A stretch of 64,000 nucleotides of DNA from Rotaria sp. Silwood1 (taxonomy: Eukaryota; Rotifera; Eurotatoria; Philodinida; Philodinidae): the NCBI GenBank assembly GCA_905250075.1, contig CAJNOP010000516.1:62001-126000 (forward strand). Direction: 5' to 3'. The notes below the pieces were generated by a model, which saw only the letters and a list, made by a program, of their open reading frames with translations, made no database searches and was not told where the DNA came from. A program made the position numbers and the translations under genes. Below, piece after piece: positions 10,017 to 23,077 of the stretch; positions within the stretch are counted from its first letter, which is position 1, and every line of letters begins with the position of its first letter.

Positions 10017-13000
10017 TGTTCGAAGATCGCAGCTGAACTTTGGATCTATGTAGTGATTGTTATTATATCAGCGATGTGGGGTCTTATCGTGATAATTATC
10101 TTCCTATTTATCCACGTGCTTTAAGTAATAATTATTGTTCATTAATAATTCGTCGTCATTATCAATAAATTTATTTAATGTGTTGTTTTTTGAAGGTAAT
10201 TGATATTAATATTTCTTTGATGATTTTGACGTACATAAGCATTGGATGAAAGTAATCCAAGTTCTTGTTCGCTGCACGACCAGTCTAATTTACCTCGGTT
10301 ATGTTAGCGGAGTTTGACTTAAGGACTTTACAGATGAATGTAATTTCTTTGAATATCTCCTTGATTTTATTTCACGGTTCATGATGTTTTTGGTTGTTAA
10401 AAAAAACCTAAAGCAGCGTTCAGTTAAAACATATTGTGAATGGACGTTACTATACATTGTTCTTACTTAAGACATTCATGATATGGATAATAATTCGTAA
10501 TTCATTGATAGCGTTGAGGACATAAACACTGTTATCTTCACCAATATTTTTACTCACCCGAATCATCTGAACCTTTTGCTATATGTCGACGTTAGTCCTC
10601 TCGTGCACAGCTGTATCTATTGAGTACTCAGATGTTTGGTTGGCTCTTTTTGCTGACATCAAATTAAGTAGTTGTTGACTTGGTTTTTTTCATAGTAGGT
10701 ATGAATATATGGTGTATTTGAAGTTCTAAAAACTATGCTAATGACACCATAATCAAAGTGCCTTATTTTATATAGCATCCATCTCCCTTCTAGATTTTTC
10801 TCTTTCTTTCCTTACTCTTTTTCTTTCTGTTTTTAATTGAATAACACCATTTTTTTCTTTCGCTGTAGTATACCCTGTTACAACAAGCAAGAGAGACGAA
10901 TGTGGATGTTTATCATTGTATTAAAGAACCAAGAGAAAGAAAAAAGCGAAACGTCAATGTGATTGACAATAAATCAAACGATATGTAAAAAGAAAAGAAA
11001 TCATTTAATGCTTTTCTACACGGAGAAAGAAACCTTGAAGCCTTTTGATGTACTATGATGAGTAATACTTATGATGGTGAATAGAAAAAGGAGCAGTTTT
11101 TATTACGAAATACATTATGAATTACACAACTCGATGACATCATATCATTTCACAAATTATATTCAATGTTTTTTTTTGCCTTTTCGCTAGTGCATAAATA
11201 CAGATGCACGAAACAATTTGCATAAAAGATTGGTGACTGCTTTCAATTGAATCACTAGATAATTTATTTTAAAGCAAATATTTTGCATTGAAAAAAAAGT
11301 ATTTGCGTAGATTTTATTTCGTTCTAAATAGTGTTTTTTTTCTTATTGCTTTAAGACAGCATGTGGTTGATAGAAAATGGGATGTAGAGACATTTACAAC
11401 AAACCAACGAAAAAAAAGTATAATAAAAATATTTTATGGTTGGTGTTACTATTGAACAGAAGAAATTTGAAAAAATCGTTTCCATGCATTTTTTTCTCTG
11501 CTCTTTTAATTCATCTATTCATGTTGATTTTACATGTACGTAAGATAAGTAAAAAATTAAATGAGTTTCTATTGTGGAGAAGTAAGTTCGTTTATAAAAT
11601 GAAAAAAAATTTGATTAATCAGCACATTATCTTGTGAATAGATCTATCAATCAGTTTCATTGTTGAGAAAGAGACTTTGAATATTTATTCAATACGTACT
11701 CATTGTTGAAGTGATTTGGTCTAAGCTTTATTAATGTGTACTAGATGTCTTTGTTACTCATTTAACTTTGCAATGGATAAAATTACAATGGTTGATATCC
11801 TTCATGATGCACGGTAGAAACAGCAATCTATAGAGTTAAATCAAACATATATATTTTACTGCTGCTCTCATATTATTATTGTAAAAGAAGAAAAATAAAA
11901 GTATAACGTAACTCTTCTCAACTTGATTTCACCGTCATTCTTTTATAAGTGCATCAATAAAACACCTATCTCGTATATGACTCCTTTTGTGTCAGCATAT
12001 AAATGCCAAGGCTACAGAGTATAAATGAATAAGCCAATAATTCGATGCTCAACCATCAGATTTTTGATCATATGTTTGATGAATACTTGTACTAAAAATA
12101 TTAACAGCACAAACTCTCGAGAGAATATTGACGAATAATAAATCATTTTTTTAACTGAATCTTATTTCCTTTTGGTAGATCCTATTCAAATTAGAGAAAG
12201 CCTAAAAGGATTCGTATCCATGAAGCTAGCCTCTAGAATAATGGTCATGTTTTCGCAAACCAAGTTTTCAATTGAACCTAGTTCATTGCGAAAGTATCAG
12301 GATTTTTAATATATCCTTTTTTGAGATAGGAATATTAAAATGAAGTTTCATTTTTTTGATCAGTTGAGTTTTCAATATAAGTATTTAAGAATAGGAAATA
12401 CTCGCAAATCTGATACTCTCACAATGAAATGATTCGATTGAGAAGTTTATTTTGCAAAGCTGAACTATGAAATTCGAATGTGAATTTTGAAAGTGATCTA
12501 AGAAAAACCATGGTATTGTGTTGCACAACTCACTAAAACGATCATAATAGAAGATTCATAGATACGAATTCTTTTAGACATTCTCTAATTTCAATAGAGC
12601 ATATCGATTGACGTAAGTCTCACCTTAAAAACTATTTATCACTTGATACGACTCATCCGTAAAGATGAAAATCAGAATCTTATGTTCTTTTAGAAAATAT
12701 TCTTAGGCTTTGTCAGAGATACTCTTATTTGAATTTGAACGATGAATCGATAAATTTTGATTAAGTTCATAATTCTTTTTGTACATGTATAAAAAAATAC
12801 ACGTTTTTGAACAGAATATTATATTAAACTATGGTATAGCTTTGCTTTCAAAAAAAAAAGAAACTTGCATAGTATATTGTATGAGATAGATTGCAATTTG
12901 ATACATTTACAAAGATTCCAGCTTCGAACAATTAGTTTTTGATAACATGAATAAAAGCGTTTAAAAAACTTCCAATCGAATTGACTTAACATAATCATTT

Positions 13001-13239
13001 TTTTGCTCCTCATCTTAAGTGAAATATTCATTAATCCATTCAATAATGACATCTGAAGAAAAATTTATCCTCATAAAAAAAAGATTTTGAAATTTGCTTG
13101 TCATTAATATTATATTTATTGAACAAATAAACTTCAAAAAAGAATCAAGATTATTAATTTAGTGTTAATATTAAAATCTGTTTTTTAATAAAGCACAATC
13201 GAAAAAATTCACCTAAAATCTAGCACATTAAATCTATCT
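10017..13239. other. Intergenic, AT-rich, no gene seen
   Basis: The stretch holds only short open frames (for example 86 aa at 11377-11637 plus, 77 aa at 12819-13052 minus) of Lys/Phe/Leu-rich composition expected from AT-rich DNA. The 5' end of the ART pseudogene may fade into 10017-10350 on the minus strand, but I cannot recognise the usual N-terminal motif. Confidence 0.4.
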
Positions 13240-14756
13240 TCATTGAGTTGGAATAATAGGTACACGACCAACATTATCTCGTTTGGCATTAACAATATCT
13301 GGATATTTATGTGTAAGTTCTTCAGTACCATATACAATTCGATCAATAGCTTCAACACCTAACATCATTGAATGATCTTGATTTGATACTTCATATTTCC
13401 ATGAACCAAATCGACCACGTGAATAAATATTATGTGATTCAAATTCATCAAAAAGTGGTGTACAAAGTTGATCACGACCATAAAATGGTGTTGGATAGCC
13501 GTATTCTAGTCGAGTATGAAAACGTGATAGAATTTTTGTATCATTATCAATTAATTTTGTATTTTTTAAACCTTGTTCTGTAATAGCAATAATATTATCT
13601 ATATCAACAGGTTTGTCAGGAGATTCTGCAACTTCACACATAAGTGACCATTGTTCACCTGGTTTTGGTACATGATGAGGTGAATAATTTGAAAAAAGTG
13701 TTGCACGATAAAATGGACAATCATCTTCAGGAAAATACATCCAACATTTTGTAACTAAATGTGCTGGTGGTTGACCTTCAATACCAAAACCTAATATATG
13801 ACTTGATGAATGACGAAATTGTTTAGATTTATCAAGTAATTCATTACGAGTAATTTTTGTTGTACCTTCAACAATTCGACATAAAATATTCATTGGCATT
13901 GTTGAAACGATCGCATCATAGGATTCTGATGAACCGTCATGAAATGAAATAATTTTTTGTATAACATCAATTTTAGTTACTTTTTTTGAAAATTTAAGTT
14001 TTTCTTGTGGTAATACTTCTGCTAAACGACGCCATATTGCACCTGTACCACCTTTCATTGGAAAACGAAATGTATTATTAGGTCCCCAACCAATTTCATC
14101 TTGACCAAGTATAACATTTTGTATAACACGTGATATATTAACTGTTGCAACACGTTCACCCATCCATTCAACATTCATTTTATCGGGTGTATAAGCCCAA
14201 ACTTTAAAATTATATGGACGCATAAATACATCACATAAACCACGACCAAATGATTGTTCCATCCAATCAGCAAATGTAACAGGTTTTGAAAATGTTGAAC
14301 GACGACGTTCATTTTCAAGAAGACCATCAATACAAGCAACTATTTCAGATTTTGGTAGACGATGAAGATTTTGTTGTAATGGATACGGAATAAATGTACC
14401 ACGCATCCATACCCATGCTTCACGAATTTTAGAATTCCAATCAGTAGGATTTGGTAATAGGTAATCAAGTAAACGAGTAAAATAAGCATAATGAGAAAAT
14501 ATAACATGACCACCCATGTCCCATAGAAATCCTTTTTCATCAACAACTGTTCGTGCGAGACCACCAGCATTTGGAGATTCTTCGACGAGTATCCAATCAA
14601 CATTGGTATTACCTTTTAATATAAAAAGAAAATTTAATACTTCTTTTTTATAGAAAAATTCTCATTCAAAAAATATGAACCTTGACGTCGAATTTCTTCA
14701 GTACGCCAAGCAGCTCCAAGTCCACATGGACCACCACCAATAATTACAATCTTCAT
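13240..14756 (-). CDS. UDP-galactopyranose mutase (eukaryotic type)
   Basis: Two exons on the minus strand, 14681-14756 and 13240-14612, split by a 68-bp GT..AG intron, encode 482 aa. This flavoenzyme converts UDP-galactopyranose to UDP-galactofuranose, the donor for Galf glycans, in the cytosol. Exon 1 starts with the dinucleotide-binding strand and loop MKIVIIGGGPCGLGAAW. The second part of the FAD site is near ESPNAGGLARTV, followed by WDMGGHVIFSHY. Other family blocks are MRPYNFKVWA (about 156-165), FRFPMKGGTGAIWRRLAE, CWMYFPEDDCPFYRATLFSN and GRFGSWKYEVSNQDHSMMLG. Length and motifs match fungal and nematode enzymes and not the shorter bacterial form. Vertebrates lack it. The start is fixed by the FAD motif directly after Met1. 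The gene appears intact. Confidence 0.93.
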
Positions 14757-17700
14757 GTCTATTGCTGTAGTAATAACCTAAAAAAAAAGTATTGTTAAAA
14801 AATAAATTCAGTATAGAAAGAAAAAGAAAAAAAGTGCAATGCAACGATGCATTACATTGTTACTTCTACTTTCATAAAGCAAGAACAAACAGAAAGCGCG
14901 CTGTCTCCACGTGAATCCAGCGACTAGTTCAAATATACACACACACACTCCGTTTGTCAACAGTAAAAAAAAAAAAGAATAAGAACGTTCTTTTTTCTTT
15001 TACCTTCTTTCGTCAGATTTCTTTTCTTTTTAACACCAAAAAAAAAAACGTCGGTACCTTATCAGGTTTTTTTCTGCTACATCATTCATAATAAAAAATG
15101 TATTCAAAAAAAAAAAATTGCTATAGTCTTTTGCTCTCAAATTCAAATTGAGGATTGATTTGTTTAATCATTCCTTCTGAAACTATTTTTTATTATTTGA
15201 CTATCATACTCGGATGCTTGCTAGAGAACATTATAGATTTCAACTTATCTGTTTCACATTAATATATAATTGACTTATACAAAAAAAATTAATATCTTTA
15301 ATGTTTCTCAAACACTTTAATTACCAAGTCTAGAAGTGTTGTTCCCGGTATTGTATTTAATGAAAGTTATGCAATATTATCATCTGCTGCTATATTGTTA
15401 TCATCATTATCATTGTCTTTTTCTGTTTTGCTGACTCCCATGTAATCCACTGCATTTTTTCTATTAATTTATGAGCCATTTTAACAAAGAATCATCATCA
15501 ATAAGTATATCGCATTATTTATGAGTGCGTACAATCATTTTTCTGCTTCCTTTCGCTTGTGATCAGAACCAAAATAGAAAAATTCGATGACTACTACGAT
15601 TGTCAGAATTAACGTTCATTGCATTTATAACTAAGCAAACTAGATGGTATTCGAGTTTCGACTCGAATACGAAATGCGGTGCGAAGCACGAATTTCTCGA
15701 ATTTTCGAAAAGAGGAATTTCGAATTGAAAGGAATTTATAAAAAAAAATGCTAAAAACAAATCTCTGTTGATATTTTATTGAAGAGATAATTGAAATAAT
15801 AAAAGTAAAATGGCTATTTTAGTTTTTATTGTTCAAAATAAAAAAAAAAAAAAAAACTTGCTCATATCAATTTAAATAAAGATAATCTGTTCGGTTTTAG
15901 TTAAAGGTAACTAGTATTTCTATAGATAGATTTAAATTCTTGGGAGAAGATTTCAAATCGATTGTTTATTAAGTAATCCAGATCGATTATAATAATAATA
16001 TAATCAGAAATCTTTCTCTAACTTTAATTTAAATTGTTAAACCAATCAGTCTTTATTGGTCGTTATCAATATAACATAAATCAATAATTCAAAAATCAAT
16101 TTATTTCGTCAGTATTTTTCGATTATATATAATTATCTATTTGAAAACTTCTTTAATATTATTATCATAAAAAAACGTTTTTTTTTAAGGAGTTTTGTTA
16201 ATTTCAAGTTTCAATTATAAATCTCAATGTTATCTAATATGATATAAACATTCAGGAATTCTTATAAAATATTAAAACAATTGTCATATTTTTCATTTAT
16301 AATAATAAAATGTAGTTTTCTGCAATGTTTTTAAATTCTTTCCGGATGATTTACTTTTGTTTAGTTAAAAACTTGACCTATTCTATAAAGGAAGTCACTT
16401 TTCACAAAACAAGTAATAAATTTTTTATTAAAATATTTTTCAAAATGTTTCTTATCTCTATATGCTTTAATTAATCAAATACTCGAAAATAGTTTTTGAA
16501 AACTAGAATTTTTTTTATGAAAACTTGCTAAGATTTGTCATTTGTATAATAAAAAGAAAAAATGTTTGAAAATTATCTACTATAGTTAAACGTTAATTGA
16601 ATTTATATTTGCAAATGAGAAGTAGATCATCGATATATATTATGAAATTTATCCCAATAAATTTAACTCGAAATAATTATTATTATAATAAAGATTTTTT
16701 TGCATTTTAACAAAACAATATTGACTATGATTGAATTATGTTTTTTTGATAAATATACAACGGGCAATTGAATTATAGGAAAAATTGATTCGATTTACTG
16801 ATATATAAATGAAAAATGATAGTTTTTGAAAGTAAGAATCATTTATTAAAATAATAAATAAATAATAAATATATATAATATTTAAACGATTTCACTAGTC
16901 ATCAATTGAAATCAAAACTAATATATCTGTATTCGAACATATATTTAGTATTTTCATTGAAATATTATTTTTAATTTCGAGAAAATTCTAAGAGAAAATC
17001 TGTATGAAAGAAAAAAAATCGACTCTGTTTTAAGAAGATCATTTGAAACGAACCAATAGAAATCTTCCTTTAGTTTTCTTTGTTAAAAATACTTTCATTT
17101 ATCATATATTAAATGATTCAGTAATTATTCGTCATCATTATTTTTTTCTAAATTTAATTGAAACAAGACGTTGATTTAATTCAATAATACTCTTTTTATT
17201 TGTTAATTACACGAAAAACGATATTAAATTTTGGTGAATACTTTATCTTTGTTTTCTTTAAAATATTTAAGAATATTATGGAAGCATTTTCTATTTCAAT
17301 TAGAACAATATCAAATAACAAATATTGTTAAACATGAATAAATGAACGTTTAACTTTTAAAGTAAAAAAAATATTTCCGTTAAAAAGAAAGAGCAACGAA
17401 TATAAATCATGATAGTATATATATATATCGTGGTTATTTTGTTTTCGATTTGTTAATTAAAATAATATGTTTAATATTAGAGGTTTCTATTTAGTGTGTG
17501 TCTATCTATCAAGCCAATCTTTGTTGGTTTGACTAATATTATCAATTCAATTTAAAAAAAGAATGAACATTATTCATGATTTTTTTGTGTTTTTTCTTGT
17601 AGATGATGACTGCAATGAACTAAGTTAAACAAATACTTATTCATTCGTCGATTGAATCGATTTGCCAAAAAAAAGACGAACGAAAGACAAAAAACAAAAC

Positions 17701-17923
17701 TAAATATACACCAATATAAACATGATGGAATTGTCCTTACAATAATATGTCAATGAACAAACACAGGCATGTATGTTATTGAAAAAGAAATTACAAATAA
17801 AAACAATTTCAAGTGTATTTTTCAATAGATTTTCATTTGTCTGATTTATTAATCTAAGTTTTTTTTGATTTAAATCAATGTCAATCATTGTTTTTTATTA
17901 TTTTAGAAAAAAGAGAAAGCAAA
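14757..17923. other. Intergenic, very AT-rich, simple-sequence tracts
   Basis: Homopolymer A/T runs and a CA run at about 14935-14950 are present. A small inverted structure with TTCGAGTTTCGACTCGAA lies near 15651, next to a GC-richer patch (15670-15720). No coding signal was found; the 65-aa minus-strand frame at 15563-15760 has no family features. Confidence 0.4.
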
Positions 17924-18650
17924 ATGTCAAATAATAACGATGAATCAGTTGAAATGTTACATTCAAAATTATCTCTTGATTTAAATATGAATATGGAAAC
18001 ATAGTTACACGCATGGCGTTGATATGAACATATTCGTAATTATTATGTGTTAGAAGGAGATCAATTACATTGGTTAGCTGTGTCATTATATGTATCATGT
18101 AGACGATATTCTCATATAACAACATATAATAATAATCCAATATAAATATTACGTTTATTAAAAAGTGGTAATCATTTAGAATTGTTTTTTTTCTTTTGAT
18201 AAATTAGATAAATAGGAAGATATGACCAATTTACTTGATTCAATTCGATCAAAAATTGACCAAGTTGAGAATGCATTTAATATATTATCAAATACATTTG
18301 AAAAAATATACAAAAATATTGATTGATATATTTGGTGAAACTTAATATAAATTAATTTATTTCGATTATCAATATAAAAGAACATCAAATGAAATAAATC
18401 CTAAATTAAATACAAAAAAATTAATTAGATAAATGTTCACCTTAAGATTCATATTCATTTATTTCGACAATACATGTATTAACCAGAACAGTTTATCCAT
18501 CAACTATAAATGATCTTATTGTTTCGTTTCATTTACGTATTCCTTCTTTTTTTATTTATGATTATGCTAAATTAGCGAAATTAGATTATTTAGTTAAAGA
18601 TAAACATTTATTATAACAACGTTTTTATTTATATTCATTATATGTATATG
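17924..18650 (+). pseudogene. Retinoblastoma-family (RBL/p107-like) N-terminal pseudogene
   Basis: A 3' splice-like TTTTAG precedes an ATG at 17924. The reading frame gives EGDQLHWLAVSLYVSCRR, which closely matches the N-terminal domain of Rb-family pocket proteins (HWLA-x-x-LYV-x-CR). In-frame TAG, TGA and TAA codons interrupt it at about 18002, 18017 and 18140. After a frameshift near 18190, FFSFDKLDK, then EDMTNLLDSIRSKIDQVENA and FEKIYKNI continue the same domain. Weaker similarity goes on to about 18610 (YPSTINDLIVSFHL). At least three stops and one frameshift mean it cannot make the protein. I infer a dead copy of a cell-cycle regulator gene; a working copy should exist elsewhere in the genome. 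Confidence 0.65.
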
Positions 18651-20610
18651 TCATTTTAATCGACATTGTTTTGTCTCAGTTAACGATTAAGTATCATATG
18701 TACTTTTTTTTTCAATTTATTTTGTTTCTCACTTCTTATCAAATTAAGATTTCACAAGAGTTTTTTTTTTTTTTTATTTTATTTAAACTTAAAAAGTTTT
18801 ATGTTTCTATATAAAACATACTTTATTTTAAAATACTTGTTAAAATTCTTTAATATAAAAATCGATTTTATTTAATATATTTAGATCATTTTTATTCGAA
18901 AAAAAACATTTGAGATAAATATGAGACATTCAATTTTATTTGCTCGATATAGATTTAAATTAAATTATATGTTTTATTTAGAGTTTTATAAATCTATTAT
19001 TAAATAAAAACGGTTTCGAATGTTTATTTTCGAATATGTTTCGATCGTTTAGGAAAATTAAAAAAAAATTGGTTTTCTTAATATTATTATTAATCGATGA
19101 AAATGTAAATAATCGATATATGATTAACGATCATTTGAAATATTAATTGACAATTCAATCGTTCTCAATTCAAATCGTTTAAATGATTTATAGTCATAAC
19201 TGTGAACAATCGATTTATCATCATTTGTAAGTGATGTAATTAAGAGTAGGATTTGCAACTAATGATTATATTCATATTTAAATATGTTGTCGATATATAG
19301 ATTTAAAAATATATTAAATCTGATTATAATTATCATGAATGCGATGGTTTTGCATTTATAAAATGAGGACATGTTGATTGAATGTCTTATGGTGTTAAAT
19401 TACATAAAGCAAGGAGCAATTTTTATAAACATTTTATATCACAATATTAATGAAGGAAAAAATGTTTCTTAAACTTTTTTTATTTAAATTAAATAAATTC
19501 TTTGTTTTTAGATATTGAACCATTATTTCCAACATATTTTACGTAAATAGAAGAAAAAAAAGATTGCGAACTCAATTGATTTAAATGATTTTACAAGAAC
19601 GAGAAAATTTTACAATTTAGTATTATTTATCAAAATGAACGACGATTCAAAATTTATGGTAATTTGAATTTCTTATCAATCAATTTCCTTTTTTTATTTC
19701 AGTTCTATTACATGAATGTTTTACGTTGATAAATTATTTGTCAGATGATACTTCACAATATGGTATGAGATATTTATATCGTTGACAATTAACATAATGT
19801 TTTTTTAGATTCAATACACAATGCAATTAATGTGCTTTAAAAGGTTTTCATCTTTTTATTAAGAATTTTATTTTTAAAATTCTTTTTTTAAAAGAGTTCT
19901 TATAAAAACGTTGGTGAATATGAAAGAATTCAGATGAAATATAATTACGTTTATTTCAATATTGTTTAAATGGATATGATTTTTTTTATTCTTGTATTCA
20001 CGATAATAAATATTGAATCTATATTATCAAAGATAAAACCATTTCAAAGACAACGAATAAGCGTGTTTATTATTGATTATGTAATATTTTTCGGTTGAAA
20101 ATATTTGACTCTACTAGAATTAGTTTGTTTTCGTTATTAATGTATAGAGGAAGGTTGTGTTGATCAGCTGATAAAAGTCGAAAGCAAAATGAAAAGCGGG
20201 CATAGCAAAATTCAGGGCACTGTGTATCAATATTTCCATTTTCTTTACGGTTAATTTTTGTTTTTTGTATTTATTTAATTCTAGTATGAATAGTATTGTT
20301 TCATTTTTTTTTCAAACTGAAAATTTAGAATACTATAGTTGTGCAGTTATAATATTCAATTCATTGATTGATTTAATTTTATTTAATACACTTAAGTTAT
20401 CAATTTTATACATATAAAGTTTTAACACAATGTAGAAAAAGATTAAGTTTATGCTAATTGAATTAATGAAGTTGGTCGTTGTAAATATATTGATTTTGTA
20501 TGAAGAGAAGATGTTGCATGATTTTCTATTTTTCTTTTAAAGCTTCACGAAACAAGTTAGTTCTAACACATAATAAAAAAAATTAAGAAATAAACAAAAA
20601 AAAATTTGTT
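18651..20610. other. AT-rich DNA, possible faint remains of the Rb-like pseudogene
   Basis: Short plus-strand pieces such as DIEPLFPTYF near 19515 could be later exons of the same decayed gene, but the match is too weak to claim. Nothing else is recognisable. Confidence 0.3.
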
Positions 20611-21212
20611 TTACATTGTTGATTGAAATAATGCATATGAATCTTTTTTTGGTTGGTGATCATTCGTCTTCTTTTTTGAAATTTTTTTTAATCTTCCAAT
20701 ACTATCAATATTACGTTGTATAATGGTGATATTGATAGCTTCAAAACCTCGTGATGCTATAAGTAAAAAGATAATTGAGTATTGTAACTATGTGTAATAG
20801 GTAAAATATAATTTACTTTTTTTTATATCGAATTTACATTGATCAGAAATGAAAAATGTTTGTTTATGTTGATTTTTTTTTATTGAGACATCACGTGCAA
20901 ATATATCTTGATGTAAATCGTTATCATTTCTAAATCAAAAATAAAAAAGGTTTTAGAAATTATTCAAATTAAAACGAACCTTTTAATAAATGCATAATGT
21001 TTTAATCTGTTAACAGTAACAACTGTACCGATTATATTTTTTTCTAAAGTAATGAGTAATAATATAAGTTAGTCTTTATATATGAAAAATGTATTACCAG
21101 TAATAATACAATTTGACGCCGATATATTTGTTGAAATGGATTCAGATGATGTTGAAGTTGATGTTGATATTGATGTTGATGCTGATGTTGATGTTGATGT
21201 TGATGTTTCCAT
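20611..21212 (-). CDS. Cold-shock-domain protein, small, Ser/Thr-rich N-terminus
   Basis: Four short exons on the minus strand (21098-21212, 20980-21043, 20817-20929, 20611-20756) join in frame through GT..AG introns of 49-60 bp to give 145 aa with a TAA stop. Residues 1-27 are an Met-Glu-Thr-Ser-Thr repeat from an ACATCA microsatellite. Residues about 42-110 read as a cold-shock domain: NIIGTVVTVNRLKHYAFIKR, then QDIFARDVSIKKNQ, then CKFDIKKTSRGFEAINIT. The RNP1 and RNP2 motifs sit at KHYAFI and DIFAR; the usual K-G-F-G-F-I and V-F-V-H are only partly kept. A basic tail follows. The family binds single-stranded RNA or DNA. The gene lies 295 bp downstream of the RPA-like gene, on the same strand. 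Whether it is host or transposon cargo is open. Confidence 0.75.
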
Positions 21213-21506
21213 TTTATTTGAAAATTAAAAATGATCTAGTTTTTTTATATCTGAAATTGATATGATTAATTTTAATTATATTTTATTATTTTAGTTATTG
21301 TTTTATATATTTTAATATAATGTATTAAGTATAATTGAAAAAAAAAATAATGTGAAAAAAAGGTACTGTGATGATGAATGTTTAAATCGATGATCGATTA
21401 AGTTTTTTTGTAGTTGTATGTTTTCTTTTTCTACAAAATACAAACAATTAGTCATATTGATAAGTTAATTTGATAAGATTGTAAACGTACTTTGATTCTT
21501 ACATTT

Positions 21507-23077
21507 TTAATTTGGTTTTGTAACTGCAAGTAATTCTTTACGTAATTCACTATATTCGAAAGTTAACTTGGTACTGGACATCATAGCAATTACGATATCT
21601 GTATCAAGCATGTTAATTGTTACACCAATTATAGCAAGTAGTTCACAAAGTGTTTGATCGTTAACGAATAAAATAATTTTTTCTTCTCCTAAATAAAGTT
21701 AAATTTTGATCATTCAAATATAGATTAAAAAATTTAAAAAAACATACCTTTTTGTAGTACTATTGTAGTAGATACATGTAATGTAACATTGATTTTCAAA
21801 ATATGTCGATGACATTTCTCACAAAATAATAATGCAGCAGCATTTTTAACTTCATTTAAATCACCTTGACATGTTGAACAATTGTATAATCGTCGAATTT
21901 GTCCGACTTCGTTTATAGTTGTTGTAATTGTATTTCGATCATTTAAGTTTATATTCATTGTTTGTGTAACATTATCAATATTAGGCATTACTGTCTAAAG
22001 ATGAAAAAAATTATTTTGTTATATGAAAATGGTAAATTTTATTTTTGCATACCGTGTTAGATAATGATATATGTGTGTCGATTGTAGTTGTCAATAAATA
22101 AGAGCCATTGAAAAATTTTTTACGAATTTTTGTAATATCATATGCTTTTTGTATTTCAAATACACCTGGTGATAAATCGATTACTAATAAGTAACATGTA
22201 GCTGTTTGATCTCCAATTAATATAAATGTTGATGTTCGGGTTATTCCTTTACTTGTATAATTTTCTGATGGTCGAATATCAATTACGGATACACGAATTG
22301 TAGTAAGTTCATTACTTGCTAATGCATCTGTTATACATGTAATATTATTTGATGGTGTTTGAAGATAAAAACTGAGATTAATCGATTGATGTTTTGACCA
22401 TGATTGCATACGAAAAGTTGATGTACCTAGTAAATTACATATTATATGTGATTTCACCAATTTTATTATATAAAATAAATTTTTTGTTTCTTTTAAATAG
22501 CTTTTGACTTTTTTTCCCATGGATATAACAAGAAATATTTTATATAAACTATCACAAATCGAAATGTTTTATTTTTATCTTTTTTTTTATTTTATTTGAA
22601 AAACAAGTTTAATTAAGCCTTTTTTAATTCTTATGATTGGATAACAACTTTTCCACTTAACATCGTTTATTTATCGATATCGTATATCTACTTATGTGTA
22701 TTTTGTTAATTCAATATGTATATATAAATAGAGTATGTATTTTTTTTAATAAATATCTAGCAAAACTAATTTTCACACAAACGATTTTATTTTCTATTAG
22801 ATCATTTTGATATGTACAATATATTTTACTTACCATTGTTACTTTCAAGTGATCCCCATAGTTTTAAACCAGTTTTATTTTTAAATGAATTGTCCAAGGC
22901 CAAACCAAGTGGTGTTGATAGAATACCAGCTACGTTACTAAAAACCCAACCGTCAATTGTTTCATTATTTTCAGCTAACATTGTGAACTTCATAAAATAT
23001 TTTTTTTTTTTATTTTCATTTGATATATTTGTAATATAACCCATTATTGTGTCATTATTCGAATAGTTAATGGCCAT
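21507..23077 (-). CDS. RPA70-like single-stranded-DNA-binding protein
   Basis: Four minus-strand exons (22834-23077, 22053-22426, 21748-21994, 21507-21688) join in frame to 348 aa. Donors are GTAAGT, GTATGC and GTATGT; the acceptors end in TAG. Residues 1-80 form an OB-fold of the RPA type (TIMGYITNISNENKKKKYFM, then FVVSN-like GWVFSNVAGILS). The middle exon holds a second OB-fold (TTIRVSVIDIRPSENYTSKG, then TSTFILIGDQTATCYLLVID). The third has a zinc ribbon, CSTC-x(17)-CEKC, inside a C-terminal OB-fold like RPA70 DBD-C. It is much shorter than host RPA70 (about 600 aa) and lacks the N-terminal protein-interaction domain. Helitrons often carry RPA-like genes, and this one sits on the Helitron strand 0.74 kb beyond the Helitron ORF, so it may belong to the element (inference). 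Confidence 0.75.

Noticed and set aside
11377..11637. 86-aa Lys/Phe/Leu-rich frame
   Set aside because: Composition expected of random AT-rich DNA; no family features or splice context.
22812..23039. 75-aa plus-strand frame
   Set aside because: Antisense shadow of the first RPA-like exon.
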